Both the position numbers and the translations under genes were made by a program. DNA of 64,000 bases from Mesostigma viride. Lineage: Eukaryota; Streptophyta; Mesostigmatophyceae; Mesostigmatales; Mesostigmataceae. The notes under the pieces were generated by a model. The model was not told the origin of the DNA, did not search any database, and was given only the letters and a program-made list of their open reading frames with translations. Numbering within the stretch: the first letter of the stretch is position 1; each line of letters starts with the position of its first letter. This document shows, piece by piece, positions 22,417-33,516 of the stretch. The DNA is taken from the NCBI GenBank assembly GCA_009746045.1, contig RPFO01000175.1, positions 4,976,414 to 5,040,413 on the forward strand, in the 5' to 3' direction.

Positions 22417-24350
22417 ACTGAAAGGGGTCGGGGTACAGTGGTTCTCGGGCAGTGGCTGCTCCCCGGGCGCCTCAGCGGTGCTTTAACCATGGCGTGGTGG
22501 ACGCACTGTGTGGACGCACTCTGTACAGCTGTCGCAGGCGTCGGCGTGGGAATGGGACCGGCTGGCTGCGTGGCAGTGGCTGACACGGAGTAGGGTGTAG
22601 GCAGCAGTAGAAGCAGGGAGGGGTCGAGTAAGGTAGGTGTGGTATCTCGTCTCCATTTTTAGTTATGAGAGCGTTTGAACTAGAGGGTAGGAATCCCATC
22701 ATCCGACGACGGGGGACAGCTGGAGGATAGGACAAGCGGCATCCTGTAGTCAGAGTGACAAGAGCCAGCATCACGTTGGTGTGAAATAGTCAGTCTGCTA
22801 GTGCTCGGGCGTGACCACCGCGTTGTTGTGGCCTAACGAGTAGTCGGATTGGTGTTCAGCGGCATCCGTATTTGTAGCACTCGGTTTGTGCAGTGGTGAA
22901 ATGGGTGTGTTGCAGGGTTTCTTTCCCCCCCAATATATGTTTCTAATGAAATTCAATTCTGACAAGCTTTCTGGTTGAATTAGTGTTTTCAATGCAATAT
23001 TCACCATGATGGTGTCCCTTCCCAGATGTCAGCGCCAATCAAACTCATCCCCCCAAGACACAACATCCTTTGCCACGCACTTTGAATTTTCTCTGCCTGG
23101 GATCAACTCCTAGCTCTATCCATTTGAATGGGGCAGGAAGGTAAGGGGGACGGGGGAGCAAGAGGGGGTTGTTGGGGTTAGCATTCTAGCCAGCCCCAGC
23201 AGGAGTTGGCGCGGTTCTCCGGCGAACACTCTTTGGCGTGCACGTTGCGTGTGGCGGGGTTATGTGAATGTGCTGCCGATGCCAAGTGGGCCGATGTGGT
23301 GGTGTTTAGACTTAACGTGGGGTGCGGGGGGGGGGGGGGTTTTCAGCTAGGGGGCTTGGGCGGGCCACGTAAGGAGGGGAGGGTGAAGGGGAGATTTTTC
23401 TTTCTAGGGATGTTTAGCAGCTGACTGAGTTTAACGAGCTCAGATAGGAGAACCAATTGCTGGTCTTCTTAAGCTGATAACTTTTTACCTTTGTAAAACA
23501 AGGGGGATAAAGTTCATAGTTCGTGTCTATTTCTTTATCTCTTTCTCTTCCCCGCCTCTTCGACAACTTTTCCTCGTCCTATTCATGCAGCGTTGTTTAT
23601 CAGCCCGCATGTTATTTCTTATATTTTCTGTTTTGTATATATTTCGTATTTATTTTCTGTTGGCTCGCGCCGTGTCCGGCCGTGGCATGTCGTTTTCATT
23701 CCTGGCTCATTGACAAGTTGCCAGCTGGCTCCACTGTGCCGCCGTCGACCCTGCCGAAGCGTGCACAGCAGCGACTCGTTGTATTTCGATGCAAGGGGGC
23801 CAGCATGCCTTCGGTTGTAGTGGGCGCGGTCACCGCAACCCCACGTGGCACATAGGCCATCATGCTGACACATGCCACACAGGTCACGCACTCTACCCAA
23901 CTGCAAGGGTTCCGTAGGTCTTTTACTGCTGACACAGGCCACACAGGGCGAGGGTGTGCTGTACCCGACAAGACGTAATCTCTGCTCTGCTCCGTACAGC
24001 GCACACATCCGCGTAGGTATACGTCAAGCTAAGCTCTCCATGTTTATAGGTGCTGACTGCCACGTGTCAAGAACACGTTTCCGCTCATTATTGAACTCGC
24101 AGTGTGCCACCTAGGTATTTACTTTTAGTAAGTAAACATTCACAGCGCAAACCCATGCCTCATAATCGTTTGCGATATCCAACACAACCTGTTTATCAGG
24201 CATCATGCTTCCGTGCGTCACGCAGGCCCCCCAGGTACTGTGTGCTGGTATCCTTTTTCCTCTTCTTGTCCTTCTTCTTAACTATGCGGCCTCCTCTTCC
24301 ACCCCTTAACACTCTGGTGGATATAATCCCTAGCCCCCACCCGCCGCGGC
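22417..24350. other. Intergenic; BASS 3' flank to DUF2996 gene
   Basis: No recognised gene. A G-run (about 23329-23338) and a T-rich stretch (about 23600-23670) are present. A missing first exon of the downstream DUF2996 gene, encoding its transit peptide, should lie here or in the following repeat; I could not identify it. Confidence 0.45.
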
Positions 24351-24356
24351 CCCAAG

Positions 24357-24515
24357 CCCCCGGCCCCCAGCCCCCGGCCCCACCTCCCAGCCCCCAGCCC
24401 CCAGCCCCCAGCCCCCAGCCCCCAGCCCCCAGCCCCCAGCCCCCAGCCCCCAGCCCCCAGCCCCCAGCCCCCAGCCCCCAGCCCCCAGCCCCCAGCCCCC
24501 AGCCCCCAGCCCTCA
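24357..24515. repeat. 7-bp AGCCCCC tandem repeat
   Basis: About 22 units of AGCCCCC, followed by three ATGATCTCTTCCTCC-like words (24518-24565). It precedes the acceptor ending at 24640 and may act as an extended pyrimidine-rich tract for that splice site. Confidence 0.93.
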
Positions 24516-24640
24516 GCCCCGATGATCTCTTCCTCCACGATCTCTTCCTCCATGATCTCTTCCTGTGACCCCCCTGCAATCCCTCCCTCTCCCTGGTCCC
24601 CCCGTGCAATCCCCCTGACATGCTTCTCCCCGGACCGCAG

Positions 24641-27155
24641 CCGCCAGCACCCCAGCTGTGAAGCCATCCCCTGCTACCCCAGCTGTGAAGCCATCCCCTG
24701 CTACCCCAGCTGTGAAGCCATCCCCTGCTACCCCAGCTGTGAAGCCATCCCCTGCTACCCCAGCTGTGAAGCCATCCCCTGCTACCCCAGCTGTGAAGCC
24801 ATCCCCTGCTACCCCAGCTGTGAAGCCATCCCCTGCTACCCCAGCTGTGAAGCCATCCCCTGCTACCCCAGCTGTGAAGCCATCCCCTGCTACCCCAGCT
24901 GTGAAGCCATCCCCTGCTACCACTAACGTATCCAGCCAGCGCGTGTGGGCAGGGGAAATGGCGGCTGCCGCCGAATTACCCCCCAGGGGCCCACAGGCAA
25001 GGCCCCCACCCGCAAAGGCTGTGCCGAAACCAAAACCCACGCCCAAGTCGCTCGCGCAGGAGCTCGCGGAAGTGGTCGCGTTGCTGCAGAGGGATCTGGG
25101 GGCGCAGGGTGTGCGAGAGGTCTCCGTCGGTTTCCTGGATCGTCAGGTACGTGGGTCCGCTCGCGGACCTGTCGACCCAAAGTAAAAGGGCGCATGCATG
25201 GGCCACTGCCGCGTGGTGTCTGCGGACGTGCGTGCATAGTTCACACGCTTTCAATGCGTCTTCTCGAGGGGCGGTTGCATGCTGGGCAAGAGGCGTAGTA
25301 GTACGTCGATACTCAGGTGGCGGCTGCTTTCGTGTTCGCCGCTGTGGGCATGTAGAGTCGCCGACAGCATGCGGTGGCGGCGCTGGATGCGCGGGTGTGA
25401 GCATGACAGTTGCTAGGCAGACACTATCGACAAGCTTCGGCCATCAACTAGCTTGAGCCATCGACTAGCTCGGGCCATCAATCAGCTTGGGCCATCAACT
25501 AGCTTGGGCCATCAACTAGCTTGGGCCATCAACTGGCTTGGGCCATCAATTAGCTGGGGCCATCAGTTAGCTTGGGCCATCAGTTAGCTTGGGCCATAAA
25601 TTAGCATGGGCCATCAACTAGCTTGGGCCATCAATTAGCTTGGGCCATCAATTAGCATGGGCCATCAGTTAGCTTGGGCCATCAGTTAGCTTGGGCCATC
25701 AATTAGCATGGGCCATCAACTAGCTTGGGCCATCAATTAGCTGGGGCCATCAACTAGCTTTGGACGTGGTGCAGCCTTCGGTATTCTTGGTGGAGGCCCT
25801 TTGCAGCATTATCTCTTGCAGCATTATCTGTTTAAAGCCATGTTAGCTCGAGGCTTAGGCAAGGGCCACCAAAGTCCTAGCGCCCAAACGTTGTTATTCC
25901 ACCATGGGCCGCCGGTTGATTTGCCCTTTGGTGTGTCCCCACAGCACTTGTCACTTTTGCATTTTGGGGGGGCGCTCGTGTGTCGCTTGATCTCTCTCTG
26001 TGGTGAAATCCCTCTCTGGCTATTTCCTGCTCGTTACGGTGAGCAAATGTCGGAGCTGACAGTTGCCGCCTGGGCGGTATTGCGCGTGCTGTGCTGGCAC
26101 TTTCTTGGATGCATCCTTGTGCGCAGGTGTTTGGTTCCTTCTGGAACGGCCGCGTCATCCACAACTTTTGGCTCTTCTTCCCTGACAGCACATTGAACGG
26201 TGAGCCTGGAAACTTTGCAGGCGCGTCCGAGCCCCTGCCCCCCTGTATCAATCCGCCCAATACCACGAATTAATTAATAGCACCATGAGCCCCGCTCTAT
26301 CTTGTTCAGATCGTTCCACCCAATACCACGAGCCCAAGCCATGTCTCAACTCGAGCCACTGTGCCACAGAGGCTTATGCGACTTCATGTCTTTTCTTTCT
26401 TGTCACGCGTGCACATGGGTACCAGGGCTTCAGCTTTGGGTGGTGGGATTTTACCGTTTTCCCCCTATTTCATGTGTCTCAATCTGTGTGTGACTGTGAA
26501 CGTGTTACGGCACACCCAGCTTTGTGCGCCCTGCGTTCCGTTCTTCCTTCCCTCCCTCCTTTGGCTCGTTGGTTTGGCTGGGACCCCAGCCTTCATCCAT
26601 GCAGTCCTACAATGTATCTGTTGATTACAAATATTTGATAGGATATGTGTGTTTGTCATTACCTTACTGTCTCATGATATCAAGGAGACAACCCGCACAG
26701 GCCAGAAATCTGGAGAATTCGCGATATGTCCGTCACAGTTATGTGAAGGGGCCATCCGTAATTGCATGCATTGGGGCTTACTATTTAGGCCTGGCTTCCC
26801 TCTTCGCATGCCCGCATTGCCCTGTATCACCATGTTTCATGATACAGCGTGGAAGGTTTGCGCCAGGAATTTCCTGCGAGTGCAGGCTCAGTAGTTGAAA
26901 GGCTGCCTTGTACACCTCCTGCGCACTGCCCCTTTGTGCTGCCCTTGTAATGCTTGGCCTACTTGTTGCTGCATGTGCCTTTTCTTACATGCTGATGCAG
27001 GCACCAAGGCCATATCTTTGGCGTCGCATGGCAATGCCCCCAGCAACGTGGAGCCCTTCATGTCAGATGCGAAGGTTTCTACTCCTGATGCTATCGTGGA
27101 TGGGGTTGTGAAACGTCTGCGTGCACAGACATCTTGCCTGCCATTGGCAGAGTAA
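24641..27155 (+). CDS. DUF2996 (NdhV-like) plastid protein, paralogue A, 5' incomplete
   Basis: Three exons are clear: 24641-25146, 26127-26199 and 27001-27155 (TAA). The joins are phase 0 after DRQ, then phase 1 inside NG. The conserved core reads LAQELAEVVALLQRDLGAQG, VFGSFWNGRVIHNFWLFFPD and SNVEPFMSDAKVSTPDAI. This matches the DUF2996 pattern known from cyanobacteria and plants; from memory, the Arabidopsis member NdhV belongs to the thylakoid NDH complex. The first visible exon begins in phase 1 after an acceptor ending at 24640, exactly as in paralogue B, so a transit-peptide exon is missing upstream. That exon encodes ten 9-residue repeats (AVKPSPATP) not found in B. Compared with B, the C-terminal part is more diverged. 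Both copies keep all visible splice sites. Confidence 0.8.
24653..24918 (+). repeat. 27-bp coding minisatellite encoding AVKPSPATP x10
   Basis: Ten nearly identical 27-bp units (core AAGCCATCCCCTGCTACC) remain in frame with the DUF2996 domain downstream. Third-position identity is as high as at other positions, so the array is young or homogenised. It would form a proline-rich spacer between transit peptide and domain. Confidence 0.95.
25436..25765. repeat. 17-bp minisatellite (TTGGGCCATCAACTAGC) in an intron
   Basis: About 19 units of a 17-bp repeat with variants CAACT/CAATT/CAGTT and AGCTT/AGCAT. It lies in the intron 25147-26126 of DUF2996 paralogue A. It does not include a splice site. 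Confidence 0.95.
26678..26722 (+). repeat. Dispersed repeat copy (AAGGAGACAACC...)
   Basis: Contains ATATCAAGGAGACAACC, then GCACAGGCCAGAAATCTGG. This is one of about ten copies of the family in the window; this copy is in intron 26200-27000 of DUF2996 paralogue A. Confidence 0.75.
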
Positions 27156-28857
27156 CCTTTCTGCTGCTTCAAATTACAGCAGGGGGGTGTGGCTGCAATT
27201 ACGCCGCTTCGCGGGCTGGCATGGAAAGTCCACCATATGAACGGTGCAACCAGCGATCCATACAGATGTTGGTTGTGCATGGCATGCAGCCTTGTGCATA
27301 GGTTGACTTGCTTTTGTGTAAAGGGAAGTAGTCAGTGAAAAGCACGTAGACTACGTCCAACCAATGCATGATAGCATTATCATGTAAGGAGTTCGAATTA
27401 GTGATGGGTCTGCCATGCTAGCTTAACAAAATGAACATATTCAAGTCATATGCATGCATAGTTTTCTGACTTAACATGCATGCATTCATGTTCAGATCAA
27501 TCATCCTGCATCAAATTCAGTCAGATCGTGCTTGCATTCGATGCATCTTTTAAGACACGCACCCACCAGTACAACCGGTTACGGCTGAAACACAGTATTG
27601 AAAATGGTGCGCACGTGATAATGACATGCAATTCGATCAGGGTATGACAACCGGCCCCACGCAACATGACTAGAGCTAGTTGCTCACCACTCGACACTAC
27701 TAGCTCAACACGGTTGGAGGCCAAACGTCCCCATTACGGAAACCGAGGTCGCCCATGCAGGAGCTAGTCGGGCGCGCCCAGTCCAACCCACTCGCCCTCG
27801 CCCTCGCTCAGCCATCCGGATCAACCGCCCACTGCAATATGGCCATGCATGCAAGCTCGATCCTCGCCCGCGCCCAAGAAACCGGCCCTGCCACGATCAC
27901 AAATTAATGGCGTTTTACTATACCCCGGAGCTACAAAAAATAATTGTCTCTCGATCCGCGGCAATCAATTTTCTAGATAGGCCCCGTAGAGCTCTAGTGA
28001 CTATAGATATGATTGGGGCATGATGCAGACGATATTTGTTGTCGATCCTTGATGTTTGTAACTTTCATGTATTTTTTTTTTCCAAATGAGCTTAGCATAT
28101 AGTACTCCATACGTGGCTTGCCCACTGATGCGCATGACACGCAAGTAAAGTTAAATTAAATTGCTTGATATCTCCGTTCGGCCGAGTACATGTAGCACAT
28201 ATCCCTGAGAAGGGGCATATGGCATTCTGGGCTACCTAAACTTCCTGCAAGGGCCGTAGGGTGTAAACTACAACTGCTCTGGGTGCACAAAGTGCACATC
28301 CTGCACCACTATGTATGCCAGACAGCGAAGGTGCACATGGACATAGGGGGGAAGATCATCATGGCTAAACAATGGCTACGGCATGGCGTCGATCTCAGCA
28401 GAGAGCAGCTCTCTGCATTGGCAATGCTAAGCTCAATTCTTAATGCACCGTCCGTGGGGACTGAGTCCCATCATAGGCGCATGCACGCGTAGGCGTGGGC
28501 GCCAACACGCAAGTACTTGCTTACTTAATTGGATAGGAGCTGACCACGGAAGAATGTACCGAGATCGTCCAGAACTTTTAATTCCTGGCCCATGCAGGAA
28601 CGCAAGCTTGTTGGGATTGGGGGGCCGGCCATCGAGCCGACGCCGACGTGGAGAAGTTCCCATTGAAACGCGTCAGAAACTGAGTGAGGTCAATTAGCAA
28701 AAGAATAAAAACGCACCATCTCCTCGCTATCCTGCATACAAGATGATCTTCCAGCTCAACGAACGCGCCCTTGTCGATCGGCCGATCGCTGCGCTCCGCA
28801 ACCCAGCTTCCCGCCCAGCTAGCGCCTGCAGCCACGCCGGCTAGCTCCCTACCTGAT
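27156..28857. other. Intergenic; no recognised gene
   Basis: Mixed-composition sequence without a recognisable gene. At 28195-28275 there is a minus-strand copy of a dispersed element whose core is ATATGCCCCTTCTCAGGGAT; other copies are at 10300-10322 and 57819-57842. Confidence 0.5.
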
Positions 28858-29875
28858 ACCTCAGCAAGGATGACATCCATCTGAGCAGAGCTGGAGGAGC
28901 ACGTGACCTGGCCGCTGGCCGAGAAGCTGACCACGATCAGGACCACGATGCTCAACACGGTGGAGGCCTGCCTGCACGGTCTCTAATGCGGAAAGCAAGG
29001 TACGTCGCCCACAATGAAGCTTCAACCCCAGCTCGTGAACGGCGCGCTGCAGACCGCGAAGCAGGCTTCCGGATGCATGCACATGCAGGCTGCCCTACTC
29101 TCTCGCCAGGTGGAGGGCAAGTGCGGCCTGCTCGTCAAGAAGCTACTAAGACGCCATCACCGCCCAAAACGAGGCCCTGGCCCCGCAGGTCCCGCGCAGA
29201 TTCATGGTGCGATCGAAGCAGACGGCCACCATCGCTGCCCATATATGCAGCCCATCCGGCAGGCAGATGGCGGGGCCTCCCGCTGCACTCCAACGCGGAC
29301 CTAGCTTCTGCAGTCAGCGACCACCTCGACCACGGCCGACGCCATCACCATGCACGAAGCTGCACCAGGAGGAGCAGATTTGCATGGAAGCCGGCCCACC
29401 GCCGAGTGCACAGGAAGAAAGGACACCGACCGCGCCCGCCGCCATGCAATGCCGAGTAGCGGAGAGCACTGCGTCGTTTCGAGCATGCAGCAGCCATGGG
29501 GGAGACGGCTCAGTCTCTTGAGGCCGAGCTCAGGAACAAGCTCAAGTGCTCCTTACCCAACTAGTGGACCTCGTAGGCCTCGTCTACAGCTCACTGGTGA
29601 GCTAGCTAGAGCCGTGTGGGCACCGCCAATTGGACCCACTCGAGGGACTGACTACTGAGGCGACACTCCCTGACCAGTCCTGCTCTGACACCGGCTTCAG
29701 AGCCATGCAGTGAATAAGCATGCAACGTGGTCCCTCTCTCGCCGCAGGAACTAGTTGCACGACCTATACCCTGGACGATGGATGGCAACCTGACGCCCAC
29801 TCAGCAGTAGCAGCGATCGACGCGACTTGGAGTGCCTCCGCCACAAGCAAGACCCCAAGAAGCCCATGGTGTATA
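28858..29875 (+). pseudogene. Decayed LINE ORF1 (coiled-coil/RRM-type) fragment
   Basis: Broken frames match the intact ORF1 at 59.9-61.3 kb in order. ELEEHVTWPLAEKL is near 28890, QVEGKCGLLVKKL near 29107-29145, and a tail resembling TLDD...KQDPKKPMVY near 29768-29872. Several frameshifts and stops make it non-coding. It points to an old insertion of the same LINE family. Confidence 0.75.
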
Positions 29876-29975
29876 AATTAACTCCGGAGGCCGGGGCGGG
29901 GACTTCAGCTAGAGCTGACGAATATCAAGGAGACAACCAGATGTATGTGGACGCCCCGGCTAAACGGGCTAAGAC

Positions 29976-30061
<86 letters not shown>

Positions 30062-30714
30062 GGTAGGTAGGTAGGTAGGTAGGTAGGTAGGTAGGTAGGT
30101 AGGTAGGTAGGTAGGTAGGTAGGTAGGTAGGTAGGTAGGTAGGTAGGTAGGTAGGTAGGTAGGTAGGTAGGTAGGTAGGTAGGTAGGTAGGTAGGTAGGT
30201 AGGTAGGTAGGTAGGTAGGTAGGTAGGTAGGTAGGTAGGTAGGTAGGTAGGTAGGTAGGTAGGTAGGTAGGTAGGTAGGTAGGTAGGTAGGTAGGTAGGT
30301 AGGTAGGTAGGTAGGTAGGTAGGTAGGTAGGTAGGTAGGTAGGTAGGTAGGTAGGTAGGTAGGTAGGTAGGTAGGTAGGTAGGTAGGTAGGTAGGTAGGT
30401 AGGTAGGTAGGTAGGTAGGTAGGTAGGTAGGTAGGTAGGTAGGTAGGTAGGTAGGTAGGTAGGTAGGTAGGTAGGTAGGTAGGTAGGTAGGTAGGTAGGT
30501 AGGTAGGTAGGTAGGTAGGTAGGTAGGTAGGTAGGTAGGTAGGTAGGTAGGTAGGTAGGTAGGTAGGTAGGTAGGTAGGTAGGTAGGTAGGTAGGTAGGT
30601 AGGTAGGTAGGTAGGTAGGTAGGTAGGTAGGTAGGTAGGTAGGTAGGTAGGTAGGTAGGTAGGTAGGTAGGTAGGTAGGTAGGTAGGTAGGTAGGTAGGT
30701 AGGTAGGTAGATAG

Positions 30715-30783
<69 letters not shown>

Positions 30784-30790
30784 GAAGGAA
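29976..30790. repeat. Symmetric GTAA-GTAG-GTAA tetranucleotide array
   Basis: An outer block of AAGT/GTAA units (29976-30059) gives way to about 163 uniform GTAG units (30060-30713), then back to GTAA units (30714-30790). Flanking bases decay into GGAA/GTGA words. A dispersed-repeat copy (ATATCAAGGAGACAACC) ends at 29941, just before it. Confidence 0.97.
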
Positions 30791-30792
30791 GT

Positions 30793-32412
30793 GAGTAAGG
30801 AAGTGAACATGCACTATGGCATGCCACGGAGTACCCGATCGTGAGGTAAACTTTTCTACGCAGATACTTCACCCGCGAAGGCAAGTGGCGTGACTCACTC
30901 GCCCAGGTCAGTCTGGAGTCGCTGATAGTCTGATACCAACTCCGCGTCATCGATCCGGATTATGCAAGGCGACTGTACGCTCAGCCATGATGACGGGTGT
31001 GGGGGGTAGGTTTTCTAGGACTCAACCTATGATTCATGCATAGCTGGTATTACTTCGACTAACTCAATCGATTCGGCCCTTGCATGCACTGTCGATCATG
31101 CAGGCAGTCATATTGACGGCAAGGTATAGTCAGTACGTGTATTATCTGTAGGACAACCAGCACAGGCCAGAAATTTGGAGAATCGGGTAGTTATATACTT
31201 ACAAATTACAATCGACCAGCTGCTGCCGGAGAATGTTGACCATACGTGCGGAGAATTAGACCAATACACAACAGCAATTGTAGGCTTCTAATTGGCTACA
31301 CAGACATGTAGCAGCTAGTGGATTCACCGGACATCATAAGAGGAGTCATGTCACTTACAATCACTTCAAATCATAGAGCCTGCATACAACACACATGTAG
31401 TATTGTGAGCATAGCAAGGACTTGCTGCATGCCTTCAAGTGCCAGAAATAAACCGGGGCAGCGCAAGGGCAGACGCCACACATCCACGAACGGACAGCCT
31501 GTGAGGCACCCTGGATGCCAGTTGCCCCGAGAGGCAGGATGCTGGGCCGCGAACTACGGATAAACCGTTCATGCAGGTAGTTCGCTCATGCCCTGGTAAA
31601 CCACTGCTTTGCACAAGATAAAAGCACAAAGGCACGGTTGAGCACATATCAATGAGACAACCAGCTTAGGCCAGAAAACTGAAGAATCTGGACCATGGTA
31701 GCTCAAGCCTGCTGTTATCGTATCCACGACATGTGCTATTACTTTCATACTTGTACAGGCTAACACCAATGAGACAGCCAGCTAAGGCTTACATAGCCGT
31801 GCATGGGCAGGTCCCGCGCAGCTCGAATTTCCAACACTCGAACTTGAACAGCATCGCAACACCAGTTGGGTCGCAGCTACCCGTGGGCCGAGGGGGGATA
31901 CAAACGCCCCCAGCTCGCAGGAGGGTGTTGCTAAATTGCTAGCATGCTGCCCAGCAACGACGACGTGTCCATTGCCACAGAAGGGAGGGGCAGTAGTGCT
32001 GATGCTTAGTAGCCTCTGCACATTACCTTGAAGGGCATATGAGCAAGTTGGCATGCAGGCATGTGCACCGTAGGTGACCCCGTGGAGGACTGAGCCAAAA
32101 AGGGCTGGTTTAACCCCTGCCACGTGTCCCCGGAAGCGCCTGCGACGCATCATCTGGCCGTAACCGTGCAGGCTGCATCGGCGGCGCTATCTCCGATCGA
32201 CAGGTCCCTCATGGGAAGCTGGCGGCTTCACAGATCTCCCGGCTCGCCACGTCAGCGTGGATGGGGCAACGGCCGTCACCATGTGGTGAACAGCTTTCCC
32301 ACGTCACCAGAACGCCGCTCAGGAGGACCATTTGACGCGTCCAAATGTAGCGTCGCCATCACCTGCGCAGCCCGTTGCCCGACCAAGGGAAATGCCATGG
32401 GAACCTGTGTTC
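30793..32412. other. Intergenic with dispersed-repeat copies
   Basis: No gene recognised. Copies of the GACAACCAGC...GGCCAGAAA family lie at about 31148-31190 and 31650-31705 (both plus), and a weak one at 31770. The last several hundred bases are probably the 3' flank of COX17. Confidence 0.55.
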
Positions 32413-32649
32413 CTAGACGTCAAACCCTTCGCTTCGCAGGCACTTCTTGTGAGCCTCGATGAGATCTTTGCACGCGTCCTCCCCTTTCGTGGTAATACAT
32501 TCGTCTCTCAGCTTTTTCGTATCAGGGCAAGCGCAGCAGATCTTCTTCTTAGGCTTCTCCTCTGCCGGTTTAGCAGCGGCTTGCACGTCCCCATGAACCT
32601 CCTTCACGTGGTCAACTGCAGCCTGTTGTGATGGCGAACGCCCAGCCAT
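32413..32649 (-). CDS. COX17: Cytochrome c oxidase copper chaperone COX17
   Basis: A complete 78-residue protein without introns. Cox17 carries Cu(I) in the mitochondrial intermembrane space to Sco1 and Cox11 for assembly of cytochrome c oxidase. The copper site is the Cys pair C38-C39 (KKKICCAC). The twin CX9C helices are C41...C51 and C60...C70 ([11 protein letters not shown]), which form the disulphides that trap the protein after Mia40 oxidation. The C-terminal GF motif is kept. The lysine/alanine-rich N-terminal 36 residues are longer than in yeast and resemble plant COX17. Its start lies 868 bp from the divergent DUF2996 paralogue B. Confidence 0.96.
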   Translation of the reverse strand: MAGRSPSQQAAVDHVKEVHGDVQAAAKPAEEKPKKKICCACPDTKKLRDECITTKGEDACKDLIEAHKKCLRSEGFDV

Positions 32650-33516
32650 GCTTGTCGGTATGGTGCAGGGACGAAACAGGAAGCCTTCTAAGGCCAGACC
32701 GTGGCTCCTCGCCGGAATTGACGCGGTTCCAAAAGATCGACCGCCCTGCAGCTACTGTGTGTAGCTGCTCAACTGTCGAAATAAGCGACTGCTGCAGACA
32801 CAGAGGCAGATATGTAAGCGTGACTGGAGGTTTCCAAACAAAAAGATTTGCTTCGAGTCAGCAGCGTGCACCGCGAGATGCGCGCGTCGTGCTCAGCCCA
32901 AGGCCCAGACGCCCATGAAATCGCCCAATAAGACCAACCCGATCACGTGTCTGCCAACTACCTAGTGCGTGATGACAGGTGATGACGGAGCGACGGGCTC
33001 GTGGCAGCCTGGCAGTCGGCAAGTTGACGCCACCCTATTTTCCTGGCGTCAGGCAGGCGCCATAATAATTTTGTCAGGGCTCTTCCTCCCTTCCTGCCCT
33101 TGTGCTGTAATCTGCACCTGACATGGCTCGGCCATGGATTGTCTCGGATCCTTACAATCTAATGCTTGGAAATCAACATCTCATCCCTTATGCGATCATC
33201 CGAAGCTTTCGGCGCGTCCTTCCCCTTTGGCCGTACTTACCTGGGCCCACAGAATTGCGGGTGCGCGTGCTAGTACAGTTGGGGGTGGCTGCCAGCCTGC
33301 ATATCCGTTTCAGAGCCGGAGATGAAGATGACGAGCGGATGGATCCATCATCCACCTGGCGTCGCGCATCACAGTTACGTGCCAAGGCCACAGTTACGAA
33401 CAGTGTTCGCTTTTTTTCGTGGCTAATCAGTAACCGAGAGCAGAGCTATAGCCGTGTGGGTCTGGGATCGGTCGGCCTGCTCGTGGAGACCATACCCGAA
33501 GCAAATATTCTTCGAA
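32650..33516. other. Divergent promoter region, COX17 / DUF2996 paralogue B
   Basis: About 870 bp between two divergently transcribed genes, expected to hold both promoters. I recognise no gene and no convincing core promoter motif. Confidence 0.5.

Noticed and set aside
24357-24515. Telomere-like 7-bp repeat (AGCCCCC)
   Set aside because: The period matches plant telomeres, but the sequence does not (TTTAGGG type) and it is internal beside a gene.
25436-25765. CRISPR-like array
   Set aside because: The 17-bp units are directly abutting with no spacers, in a eukaryotic intron.
29905-30950. Three overlapping minus-strand frames of PTYL/LTYL repeats
   Set aside because: Pure translation of the GTAG/GTAA microsatellite; all three frames stay open and no flanking domain exists.
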